A stretch of DNA of 64,000 bases from Oscillospiraceae bacterium (GTDB taxonomy: Bacteria; Bacillota; Clostridia; Oscillospirales; Ruminococcaceae). The notes under the pieces were generated by a model. The model saw only the letters and a program-made list of their open reading frames with translations. It searched no databases and was not told where the DNA came from. The stretch spans positions 1 to 64,000 of the forward strand of contig JAGAJN010000024.1 of the NCBI GenBank assembly GCA_017828975.1, written 5' to 3'. Shown piece after piece: positions 7,693-18,143 of this stretch. Numbering within the stretch: position 1 is the stretch's first letter; the number at the start of each line of letters is the position of its first letter. A program made the translations under genes and the position numbers.

Positions 7693-8131
7693 TTTCTGCC
7701 ACAGCATGCTGTATCTTTGAATATATCTCGGTCGCATCGCTGTAAGAAAGAAACGGTATCACAGCAAACCCGCCGAGGAAATTCAGCGTAACAAAATTCA
7801 TTCCCGTATATCTCGAAAACGGCGTAGTTACAAGGACAATATGCTGAACTGACGCAATTTTCACCAGCTGACAGTTCTTTATAAATATACCCGTGCAGAT
7901 GGACGCCGTTTCTCCCGAAATGCAGCAGTAAACGCTCCTATACCAAATCGGCAGAATAATCAGCGCAGCTGCCGCATAAATTGAAGCAACAGCAACTATT
8001 ACTATCTTAGCAATTACAGTAAACCGCTCAAAAAGAAAATAGTAAGCCGCTCCGATAAGCAGACCCGCAACTATCAATAAAAGGAAACGCATTAAATTCA
8101 TCGAATTTCTGTCGGCATAGTATTTTTTCAT
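7685..8131 (-). CDS. YdbS-like PH-domain membrane protein
   Basis: The protein has 148 residues with two N-terminal transmembrane helices (about 14-34 and 40-62) followed by one bacterial PH (bPH2) domain from about residue 68, including the typical start RSVYCCISGETASICTGIF and the internal KIASVQHIVLVTTPFSR. It is the small partner of the YdbT-like protein encoded downstream on the same strand, and the two probably form a membrane complex. The ATG at 8131 follows GGGAG at moderate distance. Confidence 0.8.
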   Translation of the reverse strand: MKKYYADRNSMNLMRFLLLIVAGLLIGAAYYFLFERFTVIAKIVIVAVASIYAAAALIILPIWYRSVYCCISGETASICTGIFIKNCQLVKIASVQHIVLVTTPFSRYTGMNFVTLNFLGGFAVIPFLSYSDATEIYSKIQHAVAENG

Positions 8132-8293
8132 TTATATTTCACTCCCGAGATAATTGTCAAAAAAGGAAATTTACATTTCTATTTTTTCGGCAAAATAGAA
8201 ATACGGTTGTCGAAAATGGAAAAAGGAAATCAAAAATTCCAATAAAATAGAAATATTACAAAATCATTAACATACAGGTGAGAAGGTGGATTT

Positions 8294-9691
8294 TTGCAGA
8301 TCTCCGTTATAGCAGAGAAAATTTCCTCATTGGTCTGGGGAAACGGCACACTTTTGCTGATCTTGGGCACGGGAATTTATCTGACTATTCGTCTAAGGTT
8401 CTTTCAGGTGAGAAAATTCCCCGAGATACTGCAAAAAACCATATTTTCACTGTTTAAGCCCTGCAAAAAATCCAAAGATAAGACAAGCTCCACACAGCTT
8501 CAAGCAATTTCGGCAGCTCTGGCGGCATCTATGGGAACGGGGAACATTGTTGGCGTCGCATCAGCTCTCGCTATCGGAGGGCCGGGGGCGATCTTCTGGA
8601 TGTGGGTGTCTGCAATTTTCGGAATGGCAACGTCCTATGCGGAAAATTTCCTCGGCTTATACTATTATAATCTGCAGGAAAAGCAAAAAAAGTCGGTTTC
8701 AGAAATAGAAAAATCAACAATAGAGAAGAAATTGGAAATCGGCGGTGTTTTCCTTTATTTTGAGTGCGGTTTGCAGTCGGAAAAAGCTGCAATTTTCTTT
8801 GCTTTGGTCTGCACCTTTGCGTCATTTGGCATCGGAAATCTCACCCAGGCAAACGCCCTCGCCAATGCCGCCGCCTATTTTTCCGTAACTCCGACAGTCT
8901 GCGGTGCAATTTTTGCATTGACGGTTGCAATAATCGCATTCATGGGGAGCGGCATGATTCTCCGTGTTACCGAACGGATCCTGCCTTTTATCACTGTTTT
9001 TTACATATTCGGAGCTGTTTATTTGCTCATAACCAACATTTTTGCACTCCCAGGCTGCCTGATGGGCATCGTAAAGTCAGCATTTGGCATTGAACAGGCG
9101 GTCGGCGGCTTCTGCGGTGCAATTATTAAGCGTTCGATGACCTGCGGACTGCAAAAAGGTGTGTTTTCAAATGAAGCGGGCATGGGCAGCAGCGTTTTCG
9201 CCCACACCTCCGGTCCCTGCAAGGATCCCGTAACTATGGGCTGCTGGGGGATCTTCGAGGTTTTTCTGGACACTATCCTCTGCTGCACGCTGACTGCGGC
9301 TGCGATACTCGTCACAAACTCCCCCATAGACGCCGCAAACCCCACGCAAACGGTAATTTCCGCATTTGAAACAGGTCTGGGACGCTTCGCAGCGCCGTTT
9401 GTTGCGTTTTCTATCGGTATTTTTGCATTTGCCACCCTGCTCAGCTGGATATATTACGGCGAAAAGTCCGTCCGTCGGCTTTTTATTTCCTCCGAAAAAT
9501 CGACCAAAGCTGCATTGACGGTCTATCGTATACTTTACGCCGCCGCAGTTTACATCGGCTGCACATCTCTGCCCGACATTGCCTGGACGGTCGCCGACAT
9601 TCTCAACGGCATACAATGTATACCAAATCTGGCGGCAATTCTCCTGTTAAGCGGCAAGGTCACTTCGGATACTGACGATTTGTCGCCGTGA
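8294..9691 (+). CDS. Sodium:alanine (AGCS) symporter
   Basis: The protein has 465 residues and belongs to the alanine/glycine:cation symporter family, which imports small neutral amino acids with Na+. Family signatures are visible: the N-terminal WGNGTLLLILGTGIYLTIRL helix, SAALAASMGTGNIVGVA (about 75-91), WMWVSAIFGMATSYAE, and FSNEAGMGSSVFAHT. About ten hydrophobic helices are seen. The start is TTG at 8294, with AAGGTGG just upstream (short spacing) and AGGTGAG further away. It is the only plus-strand gene in this arm of the origin region and stands alone. Confidence 0.92.
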   Translation: MQISVIAEKISSLVWGNGTLLLILGTGIYLTIRLRFFQVRKFPEILQKTIFSLFKPCKKSKDKTSSTQLQAISAALAASMGTGNIVGVASALAIGGPGAIFWMWVSAIFGMATSYAENFLGLYYYNLQEKQKKSVSEIEKSTIEKKLEIGGVFLYFECGLQSEKAAIFFALVCTFASFGIGNLTQANALANAAAYFSVTPTVCGAIFALTVAIIAFMGSGMILRVTERILPFITVFYIFGAVYLLITNIFALPGCLMGIVKSAFGIEQAVGGFCGAIIKRSMTCGLQKGVFSNEAGMGSSVFAHTSGPCKDPVTMGCWGIFEVFLDTILCCTLTAAAILVTNSPIDAANPTQTVISAFETGLGRFAAPFVAFSIGIFAFATLLSWIYYGEKSVRRLFISSEKSTKAALTVYRILYAAAVYIGCTSLPDIAWTVADILNGIQCIPNLAAILLLSGKVTSDTDDLSP

Positions 9692-10307
9692 CATTATACA
9701 ATTTGTATTATAAGTATATATAACACTATTTGTATATCTTCATTCCATATTTATTTTTCAATGCAATCTCTTGCCTTTTCAGCACAAGTACCTGTTTTTC
9801 CGAGATTTTTGAGCATTGTTTTTTAGCTGTGTATTTTTACTATCAGTATTATCTAATTTAATACTTCTATATGTATAATACAAATTGTATTATAATTATT
9901 TGGTATACATATAGTAATCATTTCTCATATCCATTGGCAGATTCATATCCGTCAACTTGCCGAATAACGAGTATCGGGAACAACAGCAGCTGCCGGGCGG
10001 CGCAAAATTTTTCAGGACATCAACTGCGGAAATGTTGGGCAAAGTACCTCCCCGAAGCGGCGCTATTCTGCAAAATCGCTCAAGCCACGCTCAAAACCCA
10101 AGCTTCGGCGGACAAGCTTATATAACAGTTCAGCCTGACTTTTATAATAGTATACCACACTTTATTATAGTATGCAAGGTGTTTAATTGATACAATTAGT
10201 ATAGTATTATAAATCATTACTATTTGTAATTCTAATTACCATTTTAACAACACTAAAAGTATTATTTTATTTGAGATATACTAATGGTAATTGGAATGAA
10301 ATGTTAT

Positions 10308-10800
10308 TTTCAACTTGACTTTCAACAAATTAACGTAAAATGTTGAAAGTCAAGTTTAAACCCGTTTACAAATAGGAATATTTATCCTAATTGTAGATTT
10401 ATTGGTGTTTTATACATCGCAATTGTTGAATAAAAAACATTGATTTTCCGTCGAAACAACTGTTTTTAAGCCGATATTTGCCGCTAAAAATGCCTATATC
10501 AGGCGGTTTGCAAATCATGCGGCGGCTTACGTTAATGCGTTTCAACAGTTTCAACTATATGATTGTTGAAACTTAAATGGGTAACTGTTAATTTAACAGC
10601 TGCAAAATAAAGGGTATTTTGTCAGGAAACCATTTGTATTTTTGCTAAATTATAATACTAAACGTAAATCAACGAAACGGCTTTTTTCGTAATATCCGCT
10701 GATGCTTATACCAAAAGTTTTCAACACTATCTTGAAAGTTGAGTTGAAAACCGAGCATTTTCGGGTGAAAACTTTTGGTATAATAGCGGTAATGTTGAAA
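10308..10800. repeat. TTTCAAC dyad cluster with two large inverted repeats
   Basis: Nine TTTCAAC/GTTGAAA motifs are found. A perfect 16-bp inverted repeat (arms 10312-10327 and 10341-10356, AACTTGACTTTCAACA) and a perfect 17-bp repeat (10707-10723 and 10766-10782, TATACCAAAAGTTTTCA) are present. A 35-nt block at 10718-10752 matches 28438-28472 in the dnaA-dnaN gap at about 29 positions, differing mainly in the central 5 nt. TTTTCAACA resembles a DnaA box (7 of 9 to TTATCCACA), so this may be a DnaA-box cluster. Confidence 0.5.
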
Positions 10801-11040
10801 CTATTTGTTATTTTTATGATATATATTACAATTTGTAGTGTTTGTATTTCCTAAACGTATATATATATAAGTTATTACTAATTGTATCATACAATTTCAA
10901 ACGTTTAAGGAGAACAATTCTTCCATGATCTATGCCGATGGTTCGGGCAGTATTATTTCGGTGATACGGCGTTGAACTATTTTGGGGAGATCACTGTCCG
11001 GAAGCTTTCAGCGGCATACTTTACAAAAATAGAGATACTA

Positions 11041-11385
11041 AAGTGTCAGCCGAAAATGAAAAGCCGTAGTTACGACCGAAGCTGCGGTTTTTGCAAAGCT
11101 GCGGCTGTAACCGAGGTAAATCACCCTAAAAAATAAGCGGCTTGCTTTGCAAAAATCGGGACACTTAAGTGTCAGGCGAAATACAAAATCGTGGTTGCTG
11201 CCAAAGCTGCGTTTTTTTGCAAATTTACGGCTATAACCGAGGTAAATCACCTAAAAAAATCAGCGGCTTGCTTTGCAAAAATCGGGACACTTAAGTGTCA
11301 GGCGAAATACAAAAGTCGTAGTTGCTGCCAAAGCTGCGTTTTTTTGCAAATTTACGGCTGTAACCGAAGTAAATCGCCCTAAAAA
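11041..11385. repeat. 126-bp tandem repeat, 2.7 copies
   Basis: Units begin at 11041, 11167 and 11293, giving an exact 126-bp period; the third unit stops near 11385. Each unit junction contains the perfect palindrome ACACTTAAGTGT, complete at the second and third units. Because 126 is divisible by three, open frames run through on both strands, but neither resembles a gene. Confidence 0.85.
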
Positions 11386-11424
11386 TAAATAGAAATACCA
11401 CAAAATTGGATATAAAAAACAGAA

Positions 11425-11463
11425 ATATATAAAAAACCGCCCCGAATTAAATCCGAGGCGGCG
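11425..11463 (-). terminator. guaB terminator
   Basis: On the minus strand an 11-bp stem (CCGCCTCGGAT pairing with ATTCGGGGCGG, with G-U pairs) is followed by TTTTTTATA, beginning 17 nt after the guaB stop codon. Confidence 0.8.
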
Positions 11464-11479
11464 GTAATTAATGCAATTA

Positions 11480-13015
<1,536 letters not shown>

Positions 13016-13133
13016 TCAATGATTTTTATATGAATTTTATGGACAAAGTTTTATATGTGAAACCGCTGTTTTTTGCAGCTGTAATTCACAAATATATAAT
13101 ATTTCTGTTTATTTAAAACTGAAATATTTCACA

Positions 13134-13913
13134 TTATTCCAAATATTTATCTGCTTCTTGTATATCCGATAGCGTATTATACTGATTGTTAATTATCTCG
13201 TACTCGAAACAGGTCTTTTCTCCCGTTTTTCCGATTATTATGGTGGAATTTGCACCGTCTGAGCGGAACAATTCTATCTTCTCACCGTTCTTTACCTCGC
13301 TGACAAAATTTATCCGCATATCGCTGATGTCCGCTTCAAACTCCTTGGGGGACATTATATTGGACGCTATGTCGGCGTACACGGCGTTGTAGACGTGTCC
13401 GTTGGCATCTATGTCGGTGTTGTGGGCTGTCCATTCTCCTGCCCTTACAACGTCCTCTGCGGCGATCTTGGCTATGGGCAGGGCTTTCAGCTGTCTGTCG
13501 GTGACCTGGGGCATATCATAGCCGAATTGTCCGGGACGGTAGATGCGTCTGGTGTTCGGGTCCACCAAAAGCCAGCCTGTAAGCGCTTCTATTAGTATAT
13601 TTCCTGTGGATTTATCCTTAAAGTATATTCCTCGCAGAAACATTGCTCCCTTTTTGCCACATTCCCAGGTGGAAACTGTCAGCTTTTGCTTGGACGTGGG
13701 ATAGCTGTTGATATGCACCGACGCTCTGGACGTCAGGAAAACCATATTCATATCCCACAAAACCTCGTGCGAAAAGCCCTTTTCGGTATAGTCATACCCT
13801 GCGACCTCGGCACATATCCGCAAAATTGCCGACATTTTCATTCTGCCCTTATAATCGCAGTCGAAAAACTGCACGTTGTAATCGAAGCTTGAAACTGCTT
13901 TATACTCGCTCAT
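13134..13913 (-). CDS. Acyl-ACP thioesterase
   Basis: The protein has 259 residues and belongs to the acyl-ACP thioesterase family (double hotdog fold), which releases fatty acids from acyl carrier protein. The first hotdog holds FFDCDYKGRMKMSAILRICAEVAGYDY; the second holds the catalytic-region motif NTDIDANGHVYNAVYADI with the Asn and His of the family, followed by FEADISDMRINF. The start follows AGAAAGGAAA. The family is common in Firmicutes, where it may supply free fatty acids for lipid remodelling. Confidence 0.85.
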   Translation of the reverse strand: MSEYKAVSSFDYNVQFFDCDYKGRMKMSAILRICAEVAGYDYTEKGFSHEVLWDMNMVFLTSRASVHINSYPTSKQKLTVSTWECGKKGAMFLRGIYFKDKSTGNILIEALTGWLLVDPNTRRIYRPGQFGYDMPQVTDRQLKALPIAKIAAEDVVRAGEWTAHNTDIDANGHVYNAVYADIASNIMSPKEFEADISDMRINFVSEVKNGEKIELFRSDGANSTIIIGKTGEKTCFEYEIINNQYNTLSDIQEADKYLE

Positions 13914-14048
13914 TTTGCATTTTCCTTTCTTACAAATTGGTAATTTCTGTTTATTTTATAATACTAAAAGTATTATTCAAAATAATATAACGTTTTGTAT
14001 TATAATAACGGTGTGTTTTCAACACTTTTTACTATATTTGTTGATACA

Positions 14049-14167
14049 TTATAATTTATCATCGACATAAAAATCCAGATTAAAGGAAAAGACATTTTTC
14101 ATAAAATATAAAGGTGTTGCTGCTATCAGGAACGCTATTGTGATAGTAATCAGTATTTTTTCTTCAT
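14049..14167 (-). pseudogene. Small membrane protein ORF broken by a one-base deletion
   Basis: An ATG at 14167 with a strong AAGGAGTG upstream opens MKKKY and stops after five codons. If the run of six A's in codons 3-4 were seven, the frame would continue as a 39-residue protein with one transmembrane helix (ILITITIAFLIAATPLYFM) ending at 14049. It may be a frameshifted small gene, a slippage-dependent gene, or a homopolymer sequencing error. No family is recognised. Confidence 0.4.
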
Positions 14168-14274
14168 CGCAAGCACTCCTTACAATGACAGTATATGATT
14201 TAACCCCGTTTTCGGGGCTGTTTTATGCCCGAAAACAGGGTGTGTTTAACTTTCGCACGGCAATCCGCCGAAAT

Positions 14275-15159
14275 TTATTCTTCTGTCAACTTATGCACCA
14301 GCTCGGTGAGATCGTCCTTGCCGTAGAACTCGAAGCAGAGCTTTCCGCTGCCGTTTTTGGTGTCTATGGTGACCTTTCTGCCCAGAAGATTTGTCAGGCT
14401 AAGCTCCATTTCCGTGTAAAAACTGTCCTTTCCATCGAAAAACTGCGGGTCATCGGCGGGGTCAACGTCAATATTAACGGGCGGTTCGTGCTTTGCGGGA
14501 ATGTCATTTTTGCCCTGTGCAAGCTTTTCCAGCGCTCTTACGGACATTCCGTTCATTGCCTTTGCAGCGAAATTCATCTGCATTTCTCTGTCGTTTAATC
14601 CACAGATAACCTTTGCATGACCTGCGGTAATGTCGCCCTCTGTGACCATCTGCTGCACCTCCGGGGGGAGATTGAGCAGTCTGAGAGCGTTTGTAACGGC
14701 AGTTCTGGACTTTCCCACGACCTTTGACACCTGGTCCTGTGTCATGCTAAACCGTTCGATAAGGTCCTTATAGCCCTGCGCTTCTTCGATAGGATTCAGG
14801 TTTTCTCTCTGCAGATTCTCGATAAGGGCGATCTGCATGGTTTCCTGGTCATTCAGGTCACGGACGATTATAGGAACTTCGCTTAGTCCCAGCATTCTGC
14901 AGGCTCTCCAGCGGCGTTCTCCCGCTACTATCTGGTAGCCTCCGCTCTCCAGCGGGCGCACCAAAATTGGCTGTATAAGCCCGTGCTGGCGTATGGAATC
15001 CGCAAGAGCCTGTATTGACGCCTCGTCAAAGCTGCGTCTTGGCTGGCTTTTATTTGGCTCTATTTCGGATATTCTTGCGGTCTGTGCGTTCTTTGAATCT
15101 ATGGAATTGTCGTCGAGAAGGGCATCCAGACCCATTCCCAGCACTTGCTTTTTTGCCAT
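14275..15159 (-). CDS. parB: Chromosome partition protein ParB/Spo0J
   Basis: The protein has 294 residues. It has the N-terminal ParA-interacting stretch (MAKKQVLGMGLDALL), the ParB/Srx CTP-binding core with GERRWRACRMLG (about residues 80-90) and ENLQRENLNPIEEAQGY, then an HTH (MTQDQVSKVVGKSRTAVTNALRLL), and a C-terminal dimerisation domain. It loads on parS sites (three are present nearby) and, with Soj, organises and separates the origin region. It lies downstream of soj in the same direction. Confidence 0.95.
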   Translation of the reverse strand: MAKKQVLGMGLDALLDDNSIDSKNAQTARISEIEPNKSQPRRSFDEASIQALADSIRQHGLIQPILVRPLESGGYQIVAGERRWRACRMLGLSEVPIIVRDLNDQETMQIALIENLQRENLNPIEEAQGYKDLIERFSMTQDQVSKVVGKSRTAVTNALRLLNLPPEVQQMVTEGDITAGHAKVICGLNDREMQMNFAAKAMNGMSVRALEKLAQGKNDIPAKHEPPVNIDVDPADDPQFFDGKDSFYTEMELSLTNLLGRKVTIDTKNGSGKLCFEFYGKDDLTELVHKLTEE

Positions 15160-15349
15160 TTTATCCTTATGTTCCCGTTTTTATGGAAACATTCTCCTTT
15201 CCGGTGAATTATAACACAAACTGTCAGACGGGAAGCAAAGGCTGCTCCTTTTACTATCGCAGAGGCGATGTGAAACAAGCTTTATTTTCCCGCTAAACTG
15301 CCTTTAAAATCGCTAATTACAAGATTTCACAAAGTAAAATCTCAAAAAA

Positions 15350-16147
15350 TCAAACCTTTGCAGGCGTTTTCTTCTTTCTGGTAACATTCTCCCTTGCCAG
15401 AACCTCAAGACAAAGCTTTTCGTAATACTCCGCACCCTTGGACGCCTTGTCGTAATAGCAGACAGGCTTTCCAAAGCTGGGAGCCTCGGAAATGCGCACA
15501 TTTCTCGGTATGCAGGTCTTGAACACCTTTTCGGGGAAATGCTTCTTGACCTCTCTGACTACCTGAGCAGTGAGATTTAGTCTGCTGTCGTACATGGTGA
15601 AAAGTATTCCCTCAATGTCGATGGTGGGATTGTAACGCTGCCTTACCAGCCTGATGGTTTCTATCAGCTGCGACAGGCCTTCCAGCGAGTAGAATTCGCA
15701 TTGCAGCGGTATCAGAACAGTATCGCAGGCGCAGAGGGCGTTCAGCGTGAGCAGGCTGAGGGACGGAGGACAGTCCAGCAATATGTAGTCATAGTCCTGC
15801 TTACAGGTCAAAACCTGCATTTTCAGACGATTTGTGCGGTTATCCAGCTCGACCAACTCAATATCTGCACCCGCCAGCGAGGACGAAGATGTCACAACAG
15901 AAACATTTTTGAATTCGGTTTCGATGATAGCGTCCTTGATAGGTCTTTCGCCGATAAGAACGTCATAAACCGTGACTTTTACGTTCTTCTTTTTGATACC
16001 GAAGCCTGTCGTTGTGTTGCCCTGCGCGTCCATATCAATGCAGAGCACCTTTTTGCCGTGAATTCCCAGCACTGCCGCCAGATTTACGGTTGTCGTGGAC
16101 TTTCCTACACCGCCTTTCTGATTGGCAATCGCTATAATTTTAGCCAT
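15350..16147 (-). CDS. soj: ParA-type ATPase Soj
   Basis: The protein has 265 residues. A deviant Walker A KGGVGKSTT lies at residues 11-19, Walker A' DMDAQGN at about 40, and Walker B LLDCPPSL at about 121. It is the ATPase partner of ParB in chromosome segregation and, in B. subtilis, a regulator of DnaA. A GGAGG precedes the ATG. It sits between noc and parB, all on the minus strand. The extended basic C-terminus (ENVTRKKKTPAKV) is slightly longer than usual. Confidence 0.95.
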   Translation of the reverse strand: MAKIIAIANQKGGVGKSTTTVNLAAVLGIHGKKVLCIDMDAQGNTTTGFGIKKKNVKVTVYDVLIGERPIKDAIIETEFKNVSVVTSSSSLAGADIELVELDNRTNRLKMQVLTCKQDYDYILLDCPPSLSLLTLNALCACDTVLIPLQCEFYSLEGLSQLIETIRLVRQRYNPTIDIEGILFTMYDSRLNLTAQVVREVKKHFPEKVFKTCIPRNVRISEAPSFGKPVCYYDKASKGAEYYEKLCLEVLARENVTRKKKTPAKV

Positions 16148-16314
16148 ATTAAACCTCCGCTGTATACTTGTTCTGATAGTTTCTGCCCATCAAACGGGAC
16201 AAATCTCATATTTATATTATATCACATTCTCAGATTAAATCAATAGCTTTTGACAAAATTCTATAATTTGTGCAGTTTCAAGCATTTTTTCCTGATGTTT
16301 TGCACATACAGGAA

Positions 16315-16330
16315 TGTTTCACGTGGAACA
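16315..16330. promoter_or_regulatory. parS: parS site 1
   Basis: TGTTTCACGTGGAACA is the reverse complement of the well-known B. subtilis parS variant TGTTCCACGTGAAACA. It lies one base beyond the noc stop codon, between noc and soj. Confidence 0.92.
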
Positions 16331-16331
16331 T

Positions 16332-17138
16332 TCAAATTGGTATCCGGATAACGTACTCAATACAGTTGTCATTCTGCGTTTTCTTGGAATCCGCATTGAT
16401 GCCCGCAGCCCTCATCATATCAATTGCATGATTGATCGTGTTCACAAACAGCTTGACATTTTTAAATGCGCCGCTTCTCCGTCTAAGGCTTGCCCGCTCG
16501 TTTTCCTTGACAATCATATTGTTTATGTAACGCTCAGTCTGTTCGACATTAAAGTTAAATTTTCTGATTTTTTCGATAGTATCAAGTCGTTCTTCGGGAG
16601 ATTGCAGCTTCAGAAGTGCCCTAGCATGACGTTCGGTAAGATTCAACTCCACTATCTGACGCCGCTCAGCTTCTGTAAGCTTCAACAAACGCAGTTTGTT
16701 AGCAATGGTAGACTGCGATTTTCCAAGCTTAACAGCAGCGTCCTCCTGTGTCATTCCGTAGAAATCAATTAACTTCGCAATTGCACAAGCCTCATCAAAG
16801 AAATTCAGGTCCTTTCTCTGAATGTTCTCTACCAGCGCCATAACCGCCGAATTTCGCTCGCTGATATTCATAATTATACACGGAACCGTCCTCATTTCAA
16901 GAAGCTTTGCCGCTCTTAAACGCCTCTCACCCGCTATCAACTCATAACCGAATTCTATTTTCCTGACCGTAAGCGGCTGGAGAATACCATTGCACTTGAT
17001 GCTGGCAGCCAACTGACTAAGTCCTTCATCGTCAAAGTTTTTGCGTGGCTGATGCGGATTGGGTGTGATCATATCAGTTTGTATCTCAACCACCTTATTA
17101 ATCGCCGTTTTATCTATCAGACCAAAGAAATTACTCAT
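16332..17138 (-). CDS. noc: ParB-family nucleoid occlusion-like protein (Noc/ParB2)
   Basis: The protein has 268 residues with the same ParB fold as Spo0J: NPHQPRKNFDDEGLSQLA, GERRLRAAKLLEM, ENIQRKDLNFFDEACAI, and the HTH MTQEDAAVKLGKSQSTIANKL. It is encoded upstream of soj and is clearly a paralogue of the ParB at 14275. In Firmicutes the second ParB next to rsmG is normally Noc, which binds NBS sites and prevents division over the nucleoid. Which DNA site this protein reads cannot be told from sequence alone, since parS sits right beside it. Confidence 0.82.
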   Translation of the reverse strand: MSNFFGLIDKTAINKVVEIQTDMITPNPHQPRKNFDDEGLSQLAASIKCNGILQPLTVRKIEFGYELIAGERRLRAAKLLEMRTVPCIIMNISERNSAVMALVENIQRKDLNFFDEACAIAKLIDFYGMTQEDAAVKLGKSQSTIANKLRLLKLTEAERRQIVELNLTERHARALLKLQSPEERLDTIEKIRKFNFNVEQTERYINNMIVKENERASLRRRSGAFKNVKLFVNTINHAIDMMRAAGINADSKKTQNDNCIEYVIRIPI

Positions 17139-17430
17139 ATTGATACTTCCTTTCTCTTTTTAATACAAATACATTTGAAGCTGCTAATTGATTCGCAAAA
17201 TTCAAACAGAAGCTTGTACCTATCTGCCAATGATATAGGTATCGTCGGTCATGTTTTCTTTGCTATGTTGATTATATCATAAATATACAATTTTTTCCAG
17301 TAAAAATATTCGACATAAAACTTGATTTCTCATTTTTATAACATACTTTTCTTATAGATTCTTTATAATAATGTGCTGGTATACGCTATTTTTGTCGATA
17401 ACTGCGATATTTTTTTAAGATTCTTACGTT

Positions 17431-17472
17431 AATATAAAAATACGGAGCAATTCAATCGAATTACTCCGTATT
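17431..17472 (-). terminator. Terminator downstream of the rsmG/GNAT transcript
   Basis: A 15-bp stem with one mismatch (AATACGGAGCAATTC, 17439-17453, with GAATTACTCCGTATT, 17458-17472) is followed on the minus strand by TTTTTATATT. It separates the upstream minus-strand genes from noc. Confidence 0.75.
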
Positions 17473-17524
17473 CATATCGTGCTATTCTGATAGGCGGAAT
17501 ATATATATTATGCATGTCGAAAAA

Positions 17525-17540
17525 TGTTTCACGTGGAACA
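17525..17540. promoter_or_regulatory. parS: parS site 2
   Basis: TGTTTCACGTGGAACA, identical to parS site 1. It overlaps the 3' end of the decayed GNAT gene. Confidence 0.92.
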
Positions 17541-18074
17541 TTCTAGTTTCCTGTTGTTAAAATAATCTTTTGCTGTTATCGAAACATTACAAATATGATT
17601 TTTCTCACAATCGATCATAAATCCCGAATTCAGATGAGTTTTCAATGCGTCCGAATGAAAACTCTCAAAAAAATTATGCACAGAAGCTGCTCCCGGTTCA
17701 CAAAAAGCAACATCTAAAACATTTTAAGTGCTTCCTTCCATACCCAAACATCTGAATCTATTTTCAATAATTATACCCATTTCGTAATAATCATCATAGA
17801 AGCCGATTTTTTCATTCTTATGTAACCAAACCTCTCCGATAAATGTATCATCAGAAACCCGAACAACATAAGCATAGTACCGCATAGGAAACCCATTTAT
17901 CCAATAATTATACCAATCAGAAAAAACATCATCAAGAAAACCAATACAGTCGCAATTATCGGAGGATCGATTAAAACACATTGTATCAGGATCAGACAGC
18001 AGCTTCTGCCGATACCATAATTCCGTCAAATCAGGAATATGCAACCGCAAACGTTCCATTCTCCACCTCTTCAA
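17529..18074 (-). pseudogene. GNAT acetyltransferase gene with frameshifts
   Basis: The first 116 codons read as a GNAT-type N-acetyltransferase (MERLRLHIPDLTELWYRQKL, then FIGEVWLHKN and MGIIIENRFRCLG) and stop abruptly where the acetyl-CoA loop should be. The same frame resumes after the stop with VLDVAFCEPGAASVHNFF, then LKTHLNSGFMID and AKDYFNNRK, ending at 17529. The intervening 36 nt fits an intact loop (roughly GYGREALKMFL) if three single bases, each in a homopolymer run, are restored. It is either a recent pseudogene or a run of homopolymer sequencing errors. It lies between noc and rsmG, outside the usual gene set there. Confidence 0.7.
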
Positions 18075-18143
18075 ACTATAAAAACTCTACTCTATCGGTG
18101 CTCCAGAAAATAAAGAGACTTATCGGTTACCACTCATAAAAGC

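Larger units (their letters stand above)
9692..11430. other. 1.7-kb gene-free region
   Basis: No convincing gene is seen. AT-rich parts (9692-9940, 10140-10300, 10800-10920) carry repeated ATACAATTTGTAT, ACTATTTGTA and related motifs in both orientations. A short GC-richer island (about 9945-10125) encodes nothing recognisable. Two large inverted repeats and a TTTCAAC cluster lie at 10308-10800, and a 126-bp tandem repeat at 11041-11385. At 10925 a 16-codon ORF (MIYADGSGSIISVIRR) follows an AAGGAGA but has no known relatives. Confidence 0.6.

Noticed and set aside
9871-10190. Two short overlapping frames in the GC-richer island
   Set aside because: Composition and lack of start signals argue against genes; no family similarity.
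11038-11382. Open frames on both strands inside the 126-bp repeat
   Set aside because: They exist only because the repeat length is divisible by three; no start signals.
14203-14218. CCCCG/CGGGG hairpin as a parB terminator
   Set aside because: On the minus strand it is followed by TTAAATC, not a T-run, and it is 57 nt past the gene.
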